Assembly: GCA_963608705.1 (NCBI GenBank)
Contig: CAVDHB010000030.1
Location: 1-40,303 of the forward strand
Direction of reading: 5' to 3'
DNA length: 40,303 nt
DNA from: CAVDHB01 sp963608705
GTDB lineage: Bacteria; Bacteroidota; Bacteroidia; Bacteroidales; Bacteroidaceae
Position 1 is the first letter of the stretch. Each line of letters starts with the position of its first letter. Below the pieces are notes generated by a model, which searched no databases, was not told where the DNA came from, and saw nothing but the letters and a program-made list of their open reading frames with translations. Made by a program: the position numbers and the translations under genes. Below are positions 15,240 to 23,909 of the stretch, in pieces.

Positions 15240-16700
15240 TTACTTCAAAACTAACCGAATGGCAGAGGCTTCGGGTACAGTCAAGGTATTTCCTTTTTCT
15301 ATTTGCGCCTTGCCCTCCACTTTCCATTGGTTATGAGCGTCAAACCGTCCTAAGGACAGGGATTTCACTTTCAAAGAAGCTGGCAATGTAAACCGACTCT
15401 TGTCGGTGGAAAGAAGAACTATCTCTTTCGGACTATGGCGCAAAGCGATAGCCTGTGAGCGGGAAGTAACGGGATGAAAAACGATACCATTCAAGCCAGT
15501 TTCCGACTTCACGACAGCGGAACCAGCCCAGTTGTACACATAGAGACTCTTTCCTTGTGCTTTAGTGGCAATATCCTGGTTAGCGAGGTTCAGTATCTTG
15601 TTGCGGCGGCGTACATCCTTGATTTGCGGACGTTCCACTAACTGTGTGCCATTGGCCGTATACAAGTCGTTGCCATCCACTGCCGCCATATTGTAATAAT
15701 CAAACGATTTGCCTCCAGCCAGTGCCGCCATCTGGTAAATAGGTGTGCGGCTGTCCTTGGCATCAATCTCCATAATCATTTGGAAGTTCTTCCCCATCAC
15801 AGGCAGATGACCGTCAATGTCACCATAGATTTTCTGTGCGTTTGTGCCATACACGTCCACTCCCACAAAGTCGATATTCGTACCACCATTGACTCTCTTC
15901 TTCTCGTTGGCCTCGATACGTCCCTTCGTCATCCAAATGACACAGTTCATACGAGTCCACACCACATAGTCAGACTTCTTCACCGATTCGCCTACTTGGC
16001 TGTAATAGTCGACCACGACTGACGGATCTACCTTCTGTTCGTGTCCGAGAGCCTCGTTGCCTAACTGCACACCGATAACAGTATGTGGATTCCCATTAGC
16101 CTTATCCCATTCAGCCACATGAGCCATCACTTTAGACAGTACGTATTTATCACGGGCAAGCAAATTCTTGTCATTCCAATCCAATGTCCACGGGTCAGTC
16201 TTGCGCAGTACTTTGTACTCACTCGTACCCTGTGGTGTACACACATAGTCAGGTGTACGGAGTTCCGGCTTCATGTCTTTAGGACCTTTGGTCAGCCATT
16301 GGATACGTCCTCCACTACTCCAACTGAACCATAGCAGCTCCATTTTCAAGTTGTATTTCTTGCACCACCCAAGGTATTTGTCAAGGATAGTCCAGCTGAA
16401 TTTGTCTTTTTCAGGCTCTACTTCCCGCCAGAATACGGGAATGGAGACTGTATTAAAACCGTCATCAGCCGCACGTTTAATGACAGCCTCCAATGCCTGG
16501 TCATTCCAACCCAGATAGCCGTGCAACTTGTCAAAGCGAATTTGGATGTTTGTCATGTAATAAGGTTTGCCGTCCACTCGAAGCGTGTATTTCTCGCTTC
16601 CTTTCAATGAGGTGTCCACCTCCGACACCTTCACTCCCCGAGCTGTCATAACCGTCAGGGAACTTACCAATGTAAGTAACAGGATAATTGTTTTCTTCAT
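15240..16700 (-). CDS. Secreted clan GH-A glycoside hydrolase, DUF4978-type
   Basis: 486 residues with a signal peptide (MKKTIILLLTLVSSLTVMTA). The first ~320 residues show a GH35/GH42-like TIM barrel: GFNTVSIPVFWREVEPEKDK is the typical strand-2/3 segment, QLGNEALG places a candidate acid/base at Glu216, and MIMEIDAKDSR places a candidate nucleophile at Glu311. The remaining ~165 residues form a beta-sandwich-like tail, as in Bacteroides DUF4978 proteins. It probably acts on beta-linked sugar, perhaps galactoside, but specificity is not readable. It is the only glycosidase in this locus and lies next to the HTCS gene, so the two likely share a substrate. It has its own promoter box at 16728. 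Confidence 0.75.
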   Translation of the reverse strand: MKKTIILLLTLVSSLTVMTARGVKVSEVDTSLKGSEKYTLRVDGKPYYMTNIQIRFDKLHGYLGWNDQALEAVIKRAADDGFNTVSIPVFWREVEPEKDKFSWTILDKYLGWCKKYNLKMELLWFSWSSGGRIQWLTKGPKDMKPELRTPDYVCTPQGTSEYKVLRKTDPWTLDWNDKNLLARDKYVLSKVMAHVAEWDKANGNPHTVIGVQLGNEALGHEQKVDPSVVVDYYSQVGESVKKSDYVVWTRMNCVIWMTKGRIEANEKKRVNGGTNIDFVGVDVYGTNAQKIYGDIDGHLPVMGKNFQMIMEIDAKDSRTPIYQMAALAGGKSFDYYNMAAVDGNDLYTANGTQLVERPQIKDVRRRNKILNLANQDIATKAQGKSLYVYNWAGSAVVKSETGLNGIVFHPVTSRSQAIALRHSPKEIVLLSTDKSRFTLPASLKVKSLSLGRFDAHNQWKVEGKAQIEKGNTLTVPEASAIRLVLK

Positions 16701-16727
16701 GTTTAAATATCAGTTAATTTCCAACGG

Positions 16728-16735
16728 CAAAGATA
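16728..16735 (-). promoter_or_regulatory. -7 box of the clan GH-A glycosidase gene
   Basis: TATCTTTG on the minus strand lies 27 bases before the ATG at 16700. No TTTG -33 element is seen at the right distance, consistent with activator dependence. Confidence 0.5.
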
Positions 16736-16874
16736 AGAGATACTGAAATCTACGAGGACACAGATTTCAGTCAAAAAGCGGTAGAATTAGGTCATAAGCA
16801 GACCCAACTTATTCCTTATTTGGGCGATTAAACGCCGAATTTGCAATATCTGTATGGCATACAACAGGACTAAC

Positions 16875-16969
16875 AGTGTAGGGTAGTGTACCTTTAGTGT
16901 AGGCAAATAGTATTATAACTATCTGGAAACTAATAGAATAAAAGCTTAGTGTAGGCAGTGTAGGCAAAA
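16875..16969. repeat. Cluster of AGTGTAGG repeats
   Basis: AGTGTAGG or a one- to two-base variant starts at 16875, 16885, 16896, 16948 and 16957; two copies extend to AGTGTAGGCAAA. Spacings are 9-11 bases within the groups. The cluster lies 140-240 bases upstream of the glycosidase -7 box, within the gene-free stretch 16761-17488. It could be a regulator-binding array or a decayed minisatellite. Confidence 0.6.
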
Positions 16970-17091
16970 ACGAACTTTTGTGTGGGGGAGAAGTACTGGA
17001 TGAAATTACATACCGAGGTTGTTACATTGTAGAATCAAAGGATGTCATGATGGGAAAAAACATTTACCATACACTGAATTGCAGACCATAA

Positions 17092-17161
17092 CTCACCGTG
17101 CAATTTTTGCCGTGCGGTGAGAAAATTTTGCCGTGCGGTGAGTTTTGAGGCGTAATTCACC
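17092..17161. repeat. CGGTGAG palindromic/tandem element, left of the nuo operon
   Basis: TTTTGCCGTGCGGTGAG occurs twice in tandem (17105-17121 and 17126-17142). It is flanked on the left by CTCACCGTGC (17092) and on the right by TTCACCGTA (about 17156), so several hairpins can form. Part of it (17136-17155) is related to 27812-27831 on the other side of the nuo operon. Confidence 0.65.
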
Positions 17162-17217
17162 GTAGAATAATGAGTATTTTGGTTCATCTAAACAAAGTTT
17201 TCCCTATAATTGATTTG

Positions 17218-17239
17218 GAGACGTGATGAATCACGTCTC
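17218..17239. repeat. REP-like palindrome, copy 1
   Basis: GAGACGTGAT and ATCACGTCTC form a 10-bp perfect stem with a 2-base loop. A near-identical palindrome, with CG in place of the TG/CA pairs, lies at 23880-23901. GAGACG...CGTCTC palindromes of this type are scattered in many Bacteroidetes genomes. Confidence 0.75.
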
Positions 17240-17366
17240 TACTTTTATTGAATCAGAGAGTTGCTGTAGACAATGCAAGCCTGTAAATCATCAAAGAAAA
17301 AAGCGTATTATCAGCCTCAAATTGATATTCAGGGTTTAACAACGAGATATTTTGTAATTTAGTAAT

Positions 17367-17481
17367 TACCTTAGTTTCACATTCTCCCCATAGATAAGAC
17401 TAAAAACATTCCTCCCCGCATCAGCAACGCTAATGCGGGGAGGAATGCTATTATATAAGGAGTAGCTCGTAAAAAGCTACT
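17367..17481. repeat. 115-bp dispersed repeat, copy 2
   Basis: Same length as 5314-5428 with four mismatches. It lies directly after nuoN in the same relative orientation and supplies the operon terminator. The periodic array next to copy 1 is absent here. Confidence 0.85.
17402..17447 (-). terminator. Intrinsic terminator of the nuo operon
   Basis: A 15-bp perfect stem (17407-17421 with 17433-17447) is followed on the minus strand by TTTTT. It begins ~40 bases after the nuoN stop. It is part of the 115-bp repeat. Confidence 0.85.
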
Positions 17482-17488
17482 CAACTCC

Positions 17489-18934
17489 TTAGAGACTCAT
17501 CCCGAAACTCAATCCGTTCAATCCAGTGTAAATGCAGCTGCACAAACCAAAGAACACGATACCCACAAGACACAGCACAAGGCTCAGTCTCGTGTAGCCG
17601 TCACTCTTGAACCCTGCGATTGGCCGGTCATTCGGCTTGATGTACATCGCCTTCACGATCAGCAGGTAGTAGTACAGCGAAATCACCGTGTTCAGCAAAG
17701 CGATGAACACCAATGCCCAGTACATCGGACCCAGCTGGAAAGCCGGCATGAACACGAAGAACTTCGAGAACATACCCGCGAAAGGAGGAATACCGCCCAA
17801 CGAGAACAGAGCCAAAGTCATCACGAAAGACAACTTCGGATTCGTCTTGTACAAGCCGTCATAGTCGTCCATCCCAGTCTTGCCGCCAGTCTTCTGCTCC
17901 ACCACGTTAATCACACCGAACACACCCAGGTTAGACACGATGTAAGTCACCACGTAGAAAATCAACGCAGCCATACCCTGAGCCGAGCCGGCCACAATAC
18001 CCAAAGCGATATAACCCGCCTGGGAGATGGACGAGAACGCCATGAAGCGTTTCAAATCCTTCTGACGGATAGCGAACAAGTTGGCTACCGTGATACTCAG
18101 CACGATGATAACCCACATCATCGGACGCCAAGCTTCCGCCATCCCCGGGAAAGCCTTCACGAAGATAAGCAACATCGCGAAAGCCGCTGCCCCCTTGGAA
18201 ATCACACTGAAGTAGGCGGTCACGATGGTCGGAGCACCCTGATAGGTATCCGCTGTCCACAAGTGATAAGGAACCAAAGAAAGTTTGAAGCCCAGTCCAC
18301 TAATCACGAAAGCCAAGCCCATAATCTCCAAATACGTAGGATTGGAGGTTACTTCCTGTGCGATGTCCGTGAAGTACAATGTACCGCAAGTTCCGTAGAT
18401 CAAAGAAATACCGAACAAGAGCAGCGCACTGGAGAACATAGCGCTCAAGATATATTTAGCACCCGCCTCCATCGACTCCTTCTTCCACTTGTCGAAAGCC
18501 GAAAGACAAGCCATCGGAATACTCGCCGTCTCCAGTCCGATAAGGAAAATCAAGAAATCACCTGCGCTTACCATGAAGTACATACCCAACAGCGTACTCA
18601 GCAGGAGAATGTAGAACTCACCCTGCTTGTCACGGGTGTCAGGACGTTTCAGCCACAGGTCAGCTTGAAGCAATACCAAGAACGTACCTGCGGAAAGAAT
18701 ACCCTTCACCACGTTCTGAATCGGAGCGGCCTCGTACATACCGCCAAACAACGTGGTAGTCCCACACGTGGCCGCGAAAGCCACCACCGTGTTCAAGGCC
18801 ACCAACACACACGTCAACGGCTGGAAGAAGCGACGCGCCTTCTGCCCTCCGATCAAGTCATAAAGAAAGACAATCAGCAGGACGGCGATCAAGCTCACTT
18901 CCGGCACCATATTGAAAAACTGTGAATAATTCAT
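17489..18934 (-). CDS. nuoN: NADH-quinone oxidoreductase subunit N
   Basis: 481 residues, almost entirely membrane helices (about 14), the usual length for NuoN. The core antiporter-like motif is present: LIFLIGLETASIPMACLSAF carries the conserved Glu in helix 5, followed by the helix 7-8 region FKLSLVPYHLWTADTYQGAP, typical of NuoN/Mrp-like subunits. It forms one of the proton-pumping units of the NDH-1 membrane arm. It is the last gene of the operon, 13 bases after nuoM, and is followed by a strong terminator inside a duplicated 115-bp sequence. Confidence 0.93.
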   Translation of the reverse strand: MNYSQFFNMVPEVSLIAVLLIVFLYDLIGGQKARRFFQPLTCVLVALNTVVAFAATCGTTTLFGGMYEAAPIQNVVKGILSAGTFLVLLQADLWLKRPDTRDKQGEFYILLLSTLLGMYFMVSAGDFLIFLIGLETASIPMACLSAFDKWKKESMEAGAKYILSAMFSSALLLFGISLIYGTCGTLYFTDIAQEVTSNPTYLEIMGLAFVISGLGFKLSLVPYHLWTADTYQGAPTIVTAYFSVISKGAAAFAMLLIFVKAFPGMAEAWRPMMWVIIVLSITVANLFAIRQKDLKRFMAFSSISQAGYIALGIVAGSAQGMAALIFYVVTYIVSNLGVFGVINVVEQKTGGKTGMDDYDGLYKTNPKLSFVMTLALFSLGGIPPFAGMFSKFFVFMPAFQLGPMYWALVFIALLNTVISLYYYLLIVKAMYIKPNDRPIAGFKSDGYTRLSLVLCLVGIVFFGLCSCIYTGLNGLSFGMSL

Positions 18935-18947
18935 GCTTCTATACTAA

Positions 18948-20432
18948 TTAAGGATGAATGTTTGCGATGATAGGAGCCACCCCGGAGCTGATCATGTCCG
19001 TCACCCACCAAGGAGCCATACCGATACCCGCGATGCAGCAAATCAGCACGATAATCGGGAAACGCTCGTCCCAAGTCGCGTCATGCAGCTTGTACAAGTC
19101 CGGGCTCGCCACTTTCTGATACAAAATCTTGCCCATCACACGCATGATGTAGACAGCCGTGATAGTCACACTCAGACAAGCGATAATCACACACGCCCGG
19201 CGGAAAGTGTCACCATTCTCAAAAGAACCCACGAAACAAGTCATCTCAGCCACAAAGCCCGAGAAACCCGGAAGTCCGATATTGGCGAAACCAGCCAAGG
19301 CGTAACCTACGGAAAGGAAAGGAATGATTTTCATCAAACCACCCAAGTAACGCACGTCACGCGTATGCGCACGGTGGTAAATCATACCGATGCAGGCGAA
19401 GAACAAAGCCGTCGTCAAACCGTGGCTCAACATCTGCAACACCGCGCCAGTACAAGAAGACTTAGTCATCATCAACAGGGCGAACAGCACCAAACCACAG
19501 TGAGAAACCGAACTGTAAGCGTTGATATACTTCAAGTCCGTCTGCACGCAAGCGCAAAGCGCACCGTACACCACACTGATGGTAGTCAGGATAAGGAATA
19601 TCCAGCCCAACTGTTCAGCGGCCTCCGGCAAGAGGAACATCGCGATACGGAAGCAACCGTAACCACCCAACTTCATCAACACACCCGCGTGCAGCATGGA
19701 AACCGCCGTAGGAGCCGAAGCGTGACCATCGGGAGACCATGTATGGAACGGGAACAAAGCGCCCAGCACACCGAAGCCTAAGAAAATCAAAGGGAAGAAC
19801 ACCTTCTGCATAGCCACCGGAATATTGTGCAGATGCGCGATAGCGTTCACATCCATCGTCTGCGCCCCACTGCCGTAGTAAATACCCAGAATACCGATGA
19901 GAATGAAGGCAGAGCCACCCATCAACATCAACGTCAGCTTCATGGCCGCATACTCCTTCTTGCCAGTTCCCCAGTAACCAATCAGCAGGTACATCGGAAT
20001 CAAGGCCATCTCGTAGAACATGAACATCGTGAACATATCCGTAGAGATGAAGAAGCCGAACACACCCGTGCTCAACAACACGAACCAAAGGAAATACTCT
20101 TTTGTCAGCGGCTCCATGCGCCAGGACACAAAGGTACCCGTGAACACGATGAACGCTGAAAGCAACAGCAAAGCCACGGAAATTCCGTCTACTCCCACAG
20201 AGTAACAAATATGCAACGGAGCGAACCACGTCACGCTGGCCGTGTAGAGCATCGGAGCCGTATTGCCCGCAGCCCTGAGCTGCAAGAAGTCAATACAGAG
20301 CCATACCGCAGCCACCACAAGGACAGACGACCCAACGGCCATCACCCCTCGTATCTGCGACACATTTCGGCTCAACCAAAGTCCCAACAGCATCAACAGC
20401 GGGACAATGACAAATATACTTAATATATTCAT
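18948..20432 (-). CDS. nuoM: NADH-quinone oxidoreductase subunit M
   Basis: 494 residues, about 14 membrane helices. FYEMALIPMYLLIGYWG carries the key helix-5 Glu, and LPDGHA-like WSPDGHASAPTAVSMLHAGVLMKLGGYG is the broken helix 7/8 signature shared by NuoL/M/N. It is a proton-translocating subunit of the membrane arm. The length fits NuoM (~490-510). It lies 19 bases after nuoL and 13 before nuoN. Nothing looks degraded. Confidence 0.95.
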   Translation of the reverse strand: MNILSIFVIVPLLMLLGLWLSRNVSQIRGVMAVGSSVLVVAAVWLCIDFLQLRAAGNTAPMLYTASVTWFAPLHICYSVGVDGISVALLLLSAFIVFTGTFVSWRMEPLTKEYFLWFVLLSTGVFGFFISTDMFTMFMFYEMALIPMYLLIGYWGTGKKEYAAMKLTLMLMGGSAFILIGILGIYYGSGAQTMDVNAIAHLHNIPVAMQKVFFPLIFLGFGVLGALFPFHTWSPDGHASAPTAVSMLHAGVLMKLGGYGCFRIAMFLLPEAAEQLGWIFLILTTISVVYGALCACVQTDLKYINAYSSVSHCGLVLFALLMMTKSSCTGAVLQMLSHGLTTALFFACIGMIYHRAHTRDVRYLGGLMKIIPFLSVGYALAGFANIGLPGFSGFVAEMTCFVGSFENGDTFRRACVIIACLSVTITAVYIMRVMGKILYQKVASPDLYKLHDATWDERFPIIVLICCIAGIGMAPWWVTDMISSGVAPIIANIHP

Positions 20433-20451
20433 TTCTATTTCGCTTTATTCA

Positions 20452-22395
20452 TTAGCTAATCCAGTAAATCACTCCCAGCGTCAAAGCCAACGCACCGCAA
20501 ATGTACCATACATTGTACTTCTGCACGTTGCCGCTCTGGAAGCCGCGGATAGTCTGGCTGAACGCCTGTGTAGACCATGCCAGGAAATTCATGAATCCGT
20601 CGATCACATAATGGTCGAAGATACGGATAGGCCAGCACACACATTTGAAAATCACCTTGTGAGTGATGAACATCCACACCTCGTCGCAGTAGAAGCGGTG
20701 GTAAGCCCACGTATGCAGACCACGGAACTTACCCGCGAGCATATTAGGAATAGTTTCCTTGCCGTTCGCATACCAGATAGTAGCGATAACGATAGCCACC
20801 ACGGCAATCAGCACGCTCGGCACAGCCACACCCATCTCGATATGGATGTCATAGAGATGACCGTTGGAAGACACGAAATGGCCGAAAGGAATGAAACCCG
20901 CCACAATCGTCACCAAAGCCAAGAATACCAAAGGAATCGTCATGCAAGGCACTTCTTCATGCGGCTTGTGAGGCTCTTCGGCGATTTTACCTTCTTTGTA
21001 CAACTCAAGCTGAGTCTCGTAATAACTCTTGCCCCAGAAAATCACGTAGTACAGACGGAACATATAGAAAGCCGTCAAACCAGCCACCATGCTCATCCAC
21101 CATTTCATCACAGGAGAATACTGTCCGCAAGCCGCGATAATCTCATCCTTGCTGAAGAATCCGCTGAAAGGAGGAATACCGCTGATGGCAAGACAAGCGA
21201 TCAAGAAAGTGATGTGCGTAATCGGCATATACTTGCGCAAACCACCCATGTGGTCCTTCTCGTTCGTACCCACCACCTCGATGATACAACCGGCACAAAG
21301 GAAGAGCATTCCCTTGAACATAGCGTGTGTAAACATGTGGAACATAGCCGCCATGTAACCAAGACCGCCTTCGTGGGGATCCAAGCTGGTGCAAACACCG
21401 AGGGAAACCATCATGAACGCAATCTGGGAAATCGTAGAGAACGCCAGCACACGTTTGATATCACTCTGTGCGCAAGCAACTACAGCCGCATAGAAGGCGG
21501 TAATAGCACCTACGATGGCTACAAAGTGAAGTACGCCCGGAGCGTATGTGATAAACAAGGGGAACATACGCGCCACCAAGTACACACCAGCCACCACCAT
21601 CGTAGCCGCGTGAATCAACGCAGACACCGGCGTAGGACCCTCCATAGCGTCCGGCAACCAGATGTGCAAGGGGAACATGGCACTCTTACCCGCGCCACCG
21701 ATGAACATCAGCAGCAAAGACAGCGGCAACCAAGCCTGCGCAGCCGTAGCCGCGGGACTTCCGGGAGCCACGAAATCAAAGGTCTTTGTGTAATAGCTAT
21801 AGAAGAGGATACCTATCAGGAAGAACATATCAGCGAAACGAGTCACGATGAACGCCTTCTTCGAAGCGGCCACCGAAGCGTGACGCGGATAGTAGAAACC
21901 AATCAACAGGTAGGAGCAGATACCCACGCCTTCCCAGAAGATGTACATCTGGAAGATATTCGTGGCAAGTACCAGTCCCAACATAGACATGGTGAAGAGA
22001 GACAGGTAAGCGTAGAAACGCTGGAAACCCTTCTGGCCATGCATGTATCCGAACGAATAGATATGCACACACAAACTCACCGTGGAGATGACAATCAGCA
22101 TCAGACAGGAAATCGGATCCAGCAGGACACCCATGGAAATATGGAGGTCGTGTGAGATAGGCAACCAGTGCGTCATGTTCAACGCCACAATCGTCTGATG
22201 AATCTCATCCACCCTCGGCAGAGAGAAATACGTGATAGCCGTATAATACGACAACACGGCAACGGCACCCAAAGAGAAGGTACCGATCAATCCCGCCACC
22301 TTGTGAGGCATCTTCATTCCGGCCAAAGCCAGAATCAGGAAGCTCAGGAAAGGCAAGAGCAGGATTAAGAATGTATAAGAGAAATCTACTGCCAT
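20452..22395 (-). CDS. nuoL: NADH-quinone oxidoreductase subunit L
   Basis: 647 residues, the largest membrane subunit, with ~16 helices. Signature segments are FWEGVGICSYLLIGFYYPR (helix 5 Glu), then WLPDAMEGPTPVSALIHAATMVVAGVYLVAR and KRVLAFSTISQIAFM. The C-terminal ~150 residues include the cytosolic lateral helix that runs along the membrane arm. It lies 5 bases after nuoK. A long ORF on the opposite strand (20263-22155) is a codon shadow. Confidence 0.95.
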   Translation of the reverse strand: MAVDFSYTFLILLLPFLSFLILALAGMKMPHKVAGLIGTFSLGAVAVLSYYTAITYFSLPRVDEIHQTIVALNMTHWLPISHDLHISMGVLLDPISCLMLIVISTVSLCVHIYSFGYMHGQKGFQRFYAYLSLFTMSMLGLVLATNIFQMYIFWEGVGICSYLLIGFYYPRHASVAASKKAFIVTRFADMFFLIGILFYSYYTKTFDFVAPGSPAATAAQAWLPLSLLLMFIGGAGKSAMFPLHIWLPDAMEGPTPVSALIHAATMVVAGVYLVARMFPLFITYAPGVLHFVAIVGAITAFYAAVVACAQSDIKRVLAFSTISQIAFMMVSLGVCTSLDPHEGGLGYMAAMFHMFTHAMFKGMLFLCAGCIIEVVGTNEKDHMGGLRKYMPITHITFLIACLAISGIPPFSGFFSKDEIIAACGQYSPVMKWWMSMVAGLTAFYMFRLYYVIFWGKSYYETQLELYKEGKIAEEPHKPHEEVPCMTIPLVFLALVTIVAGFIPFGHFVSSNGHLYDIHIEMGVAVPSVLIAVVAIVIATIWYANGKETIPNMLAGKFRGLHTWAYHRFYCDEVWMFITHKVIFKCVCWPIRIFDHYVIDGFMNFLAWSTQAFSQTIRGFQSGNVQKYNVWYICGALALTLGVIYWIS

Positions 22396-22400
22396 GGCTT

Positions 22401-22709
22401 TTAGAATTTCAGTTCATTCAAATTGTCCACATTCGTGCTGTGGAGGTTACGGTATATGTTGATGATAATCGCGATGGCCACAGCCGTCTCCGCAGCCGAA
22501 ATACCGATGGAGAACACGGTGAAGAACATACCTTCCAAGTGTTCCGGGAAAAGGTAACGGTTGAATACGGCGAAGTTTATGTCCGTGGAATTAAGCATCA
22601 ACTCGACACTGATCAGGATACCCAGCAAGTTCTTGCGGGTCACGAATCCGAAAATGCCGATAGCCATCATCACCATGGAGATGACCAAGTAATATTCCAT
22701 CTGTATCAT
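22401..22709 (-). CDS. nuoK: NADH-quinone oxidoreductase subunit K
   Basis: 102 residues with three membrane helices, the normal NuoK size. NLLGILISVELMLNSTDINF carries the conserved Glu of helix 2, and AAETAVAIAIIINIYRN carries the second conserved Glu; both belong to the proton path at the junction of the membrane arm. The ATG overlaps the nuoJ stop by 4 bases (ATGA), so the two are translationally coupled. Confidence 0.95.
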   Translation of the reverse strand: MIQMEYYLVISMVMMAIGIFGFVTRKNLLGILISVELMLNSTDINFAVFNRYLFPEHLEGMFFTVFSIGISAAETAVAIAIIINIYRNLHSTNVDNLNELKF

Positions 22710-23233
22710 AAGTCCTCCTTTTTACTGTTCTTGCTCTTGCGGGCGATCACGATACCTCCGACGATGCAAGCAAGCAGCAAAATACTAATGGCCTCGAAAG
22801 GCAACACGTACTGGAACTTGCCGGAACCCATCATGGTCTCGCCAATCTCATGCATCGGCAGCTCTTCCTGAGAGGGGACGATCTGAGCAATGAAATGTTG
22901 TTTGCAAATAAAGAATAACGCCATCACCAAGCCCGCCAGTGAAGCGACACCCGCCGCAAGAGTCTTGCCCGTGAAGCGGAACTTCTCATAATGCTTCTGG
23001 TTGGAGGTCAGCAATACGGCAAACACGTACAATATCAAGATACCGCCGGCGTACACGCCAATCTGCACAGCGCCGAGGAAAGTATATCCCAAAAGGAAAT
23101 ACAATCCAGCGGTGGCGAACAACACGAACAGGAGGCTCGTGGCCGCATGCAGGATTTTAGGAGCGGTAATGGCGATCAGCGACCCTGCCAGGATAACCAA
23201 CACCAATACTATAAACACGATTAATTCTACCAT
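22706..23233 (-). CDS. nuoJ: NADH-quinone oxidoreductase subunit J
   Basis: 175 residues, five predicted membrane helices. The conserved helix-3 segment GAVQIGVYAGGILILYVFAVLL is clear; this is the pi-bulge helix that changes shape during the pumping cycle. The gene starts 8 bases after nuoI and overlaps nuoK by 4 bases. Confidence 0.95.
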   Translation of the reverse strand: MVELIVFIVLVLVILAGSLIAITAPKILHAATSLLFVLFATAGLYFLLGYTFLGAVQIGVYAGGILILYVFAVLLTSNQKHYEKFRFTGKTLAAGVASLAGLVMALFFICKQHFIAQIVPSQEELPMHEIGETMMGSGKFQYVLPFEAISILLLACIVGGIVIARKSKNSKKEDL

Positions 23234-23241
23234 CTGTGCTA

Positions 23242-23859
23242 TTATTTTTCAGTTTTACTTGCGTCGGGAGAAGCTTTAGGAGCCTCACCTGCGGTAGCGG
23301 CCTTTGCCTCAGCCTCTGCTTTCGCCTTAGCTTCCGCAGCAGCTTTAGCAGCCTTTTCCGCTGCTATCTTGGCTTCCGCTTCCTTGCTGGCCGCACGGAG
23401 AGCCTCGATGTCCACCGGTTCGTTCAGACGGAGCACCAACTTATTACGGTCGAACACAGAGTTCTCGAAATCATTGGTGAAATGGATTGCGTCGTGAGGG
23501 CAAGCGTTCACACACAAAAGGCAGAACATACAGCTACCCAAATCGTAATCATATTCCGTCAGGAATTTCTTCTTGCGCCCAGTCTTAGGGTCTGTCAAAA
23601 GCTCCGCTTTGATAGAGATAGACCCGTTCGGGCAGGCTTTCTCACACATCGTACAGGCAATGCACTTGTTATTTCCGTTCTCGTCATGCGGCATTACGAG
23701 CTTGGCATGATGGCGGGCGGAAATATGCTGCGTCTTTCTGTTCTCTGGATACTGCTCTGTCACCTTCGGGGTGAAGAACTCCTTGAAAGTCACCTTCATA
23801 CCCGTGGCCAGAGAAGCGATTCCATCGAACACGCCTTTCATATATGATTTATTTTCCAT
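23242..23859 (-). CDS. nuoI: NADH-quinone oxidoreductase subunit I with a long Ala/Lys/Glu-rich tail
   Basis: 205 residues. Two 4Fe-4S motifs are intact: CIACTMCEKACP (Cys 66, 69, 72, 76) and CMFCLLCVNACP (Cys 110, 113, 116, 120). These hold clusters N6a and N6b, which pass electrons to NuoB. From about residue 151 the chain becomes an almost pure A/K/E stretch (AAEKAAKAAAEAKAKAEAEA and on), then a Pro/Ser/Lys end. This tail of ~50 residues is beyond the usual NuoI fold and should form a single helix or coiled coil. A REP-like palindrome lies in the 50-base gap before it. Confidence 0.93.
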   Translation of the reverse strand: MENKSYMKGVFDGIASLATGMKVTFKEFFTPKVTEQYPENRKTQHISARHHAKLVMPHDENGNNKCIACTMCEKACPNGSISIKAELLTDPKTGRKKKFLTEYDYDLGSCMFCLLCVNACPHDAIHFTNDFENSVFDRNKLVLRLNEPVDIEALRAASKEAEAKIAAEKAAKAAAEAKAKAEAEAKAATAGEAPKASPDASKTEK

Positions 23860-23879
23860 AATTCAATGTTTTATTAGTA

Positions 23880-23901
23880 GAGACGCGATTCATCGCGTCT
23901 C
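23880..23901. repeat. REP-like palindrome between nuoH and nuoI, copy 2
   Basis: GAGACGCGAT and ATCGCGTCTC form a 10-bp perfect stem with a 2-base loop in the only sizeable gap of the nuo operon. It is close kin to 17218-17239. No T-run follows, so it is more likely an mRNA-stability or processing element than a terminator. Confidence 0.75.
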
Positions 23902-23909
23902 CCATCGCA

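Noticed and set aside
20263..22155. 630-residue open frame on the plus strand opposite nuoL
   Set aside because: It is rich in His, Arg, Gln and Glu with no fold pattern, and lies exactly antisense to the well-conserved nuoL; a codon-bias shadow.
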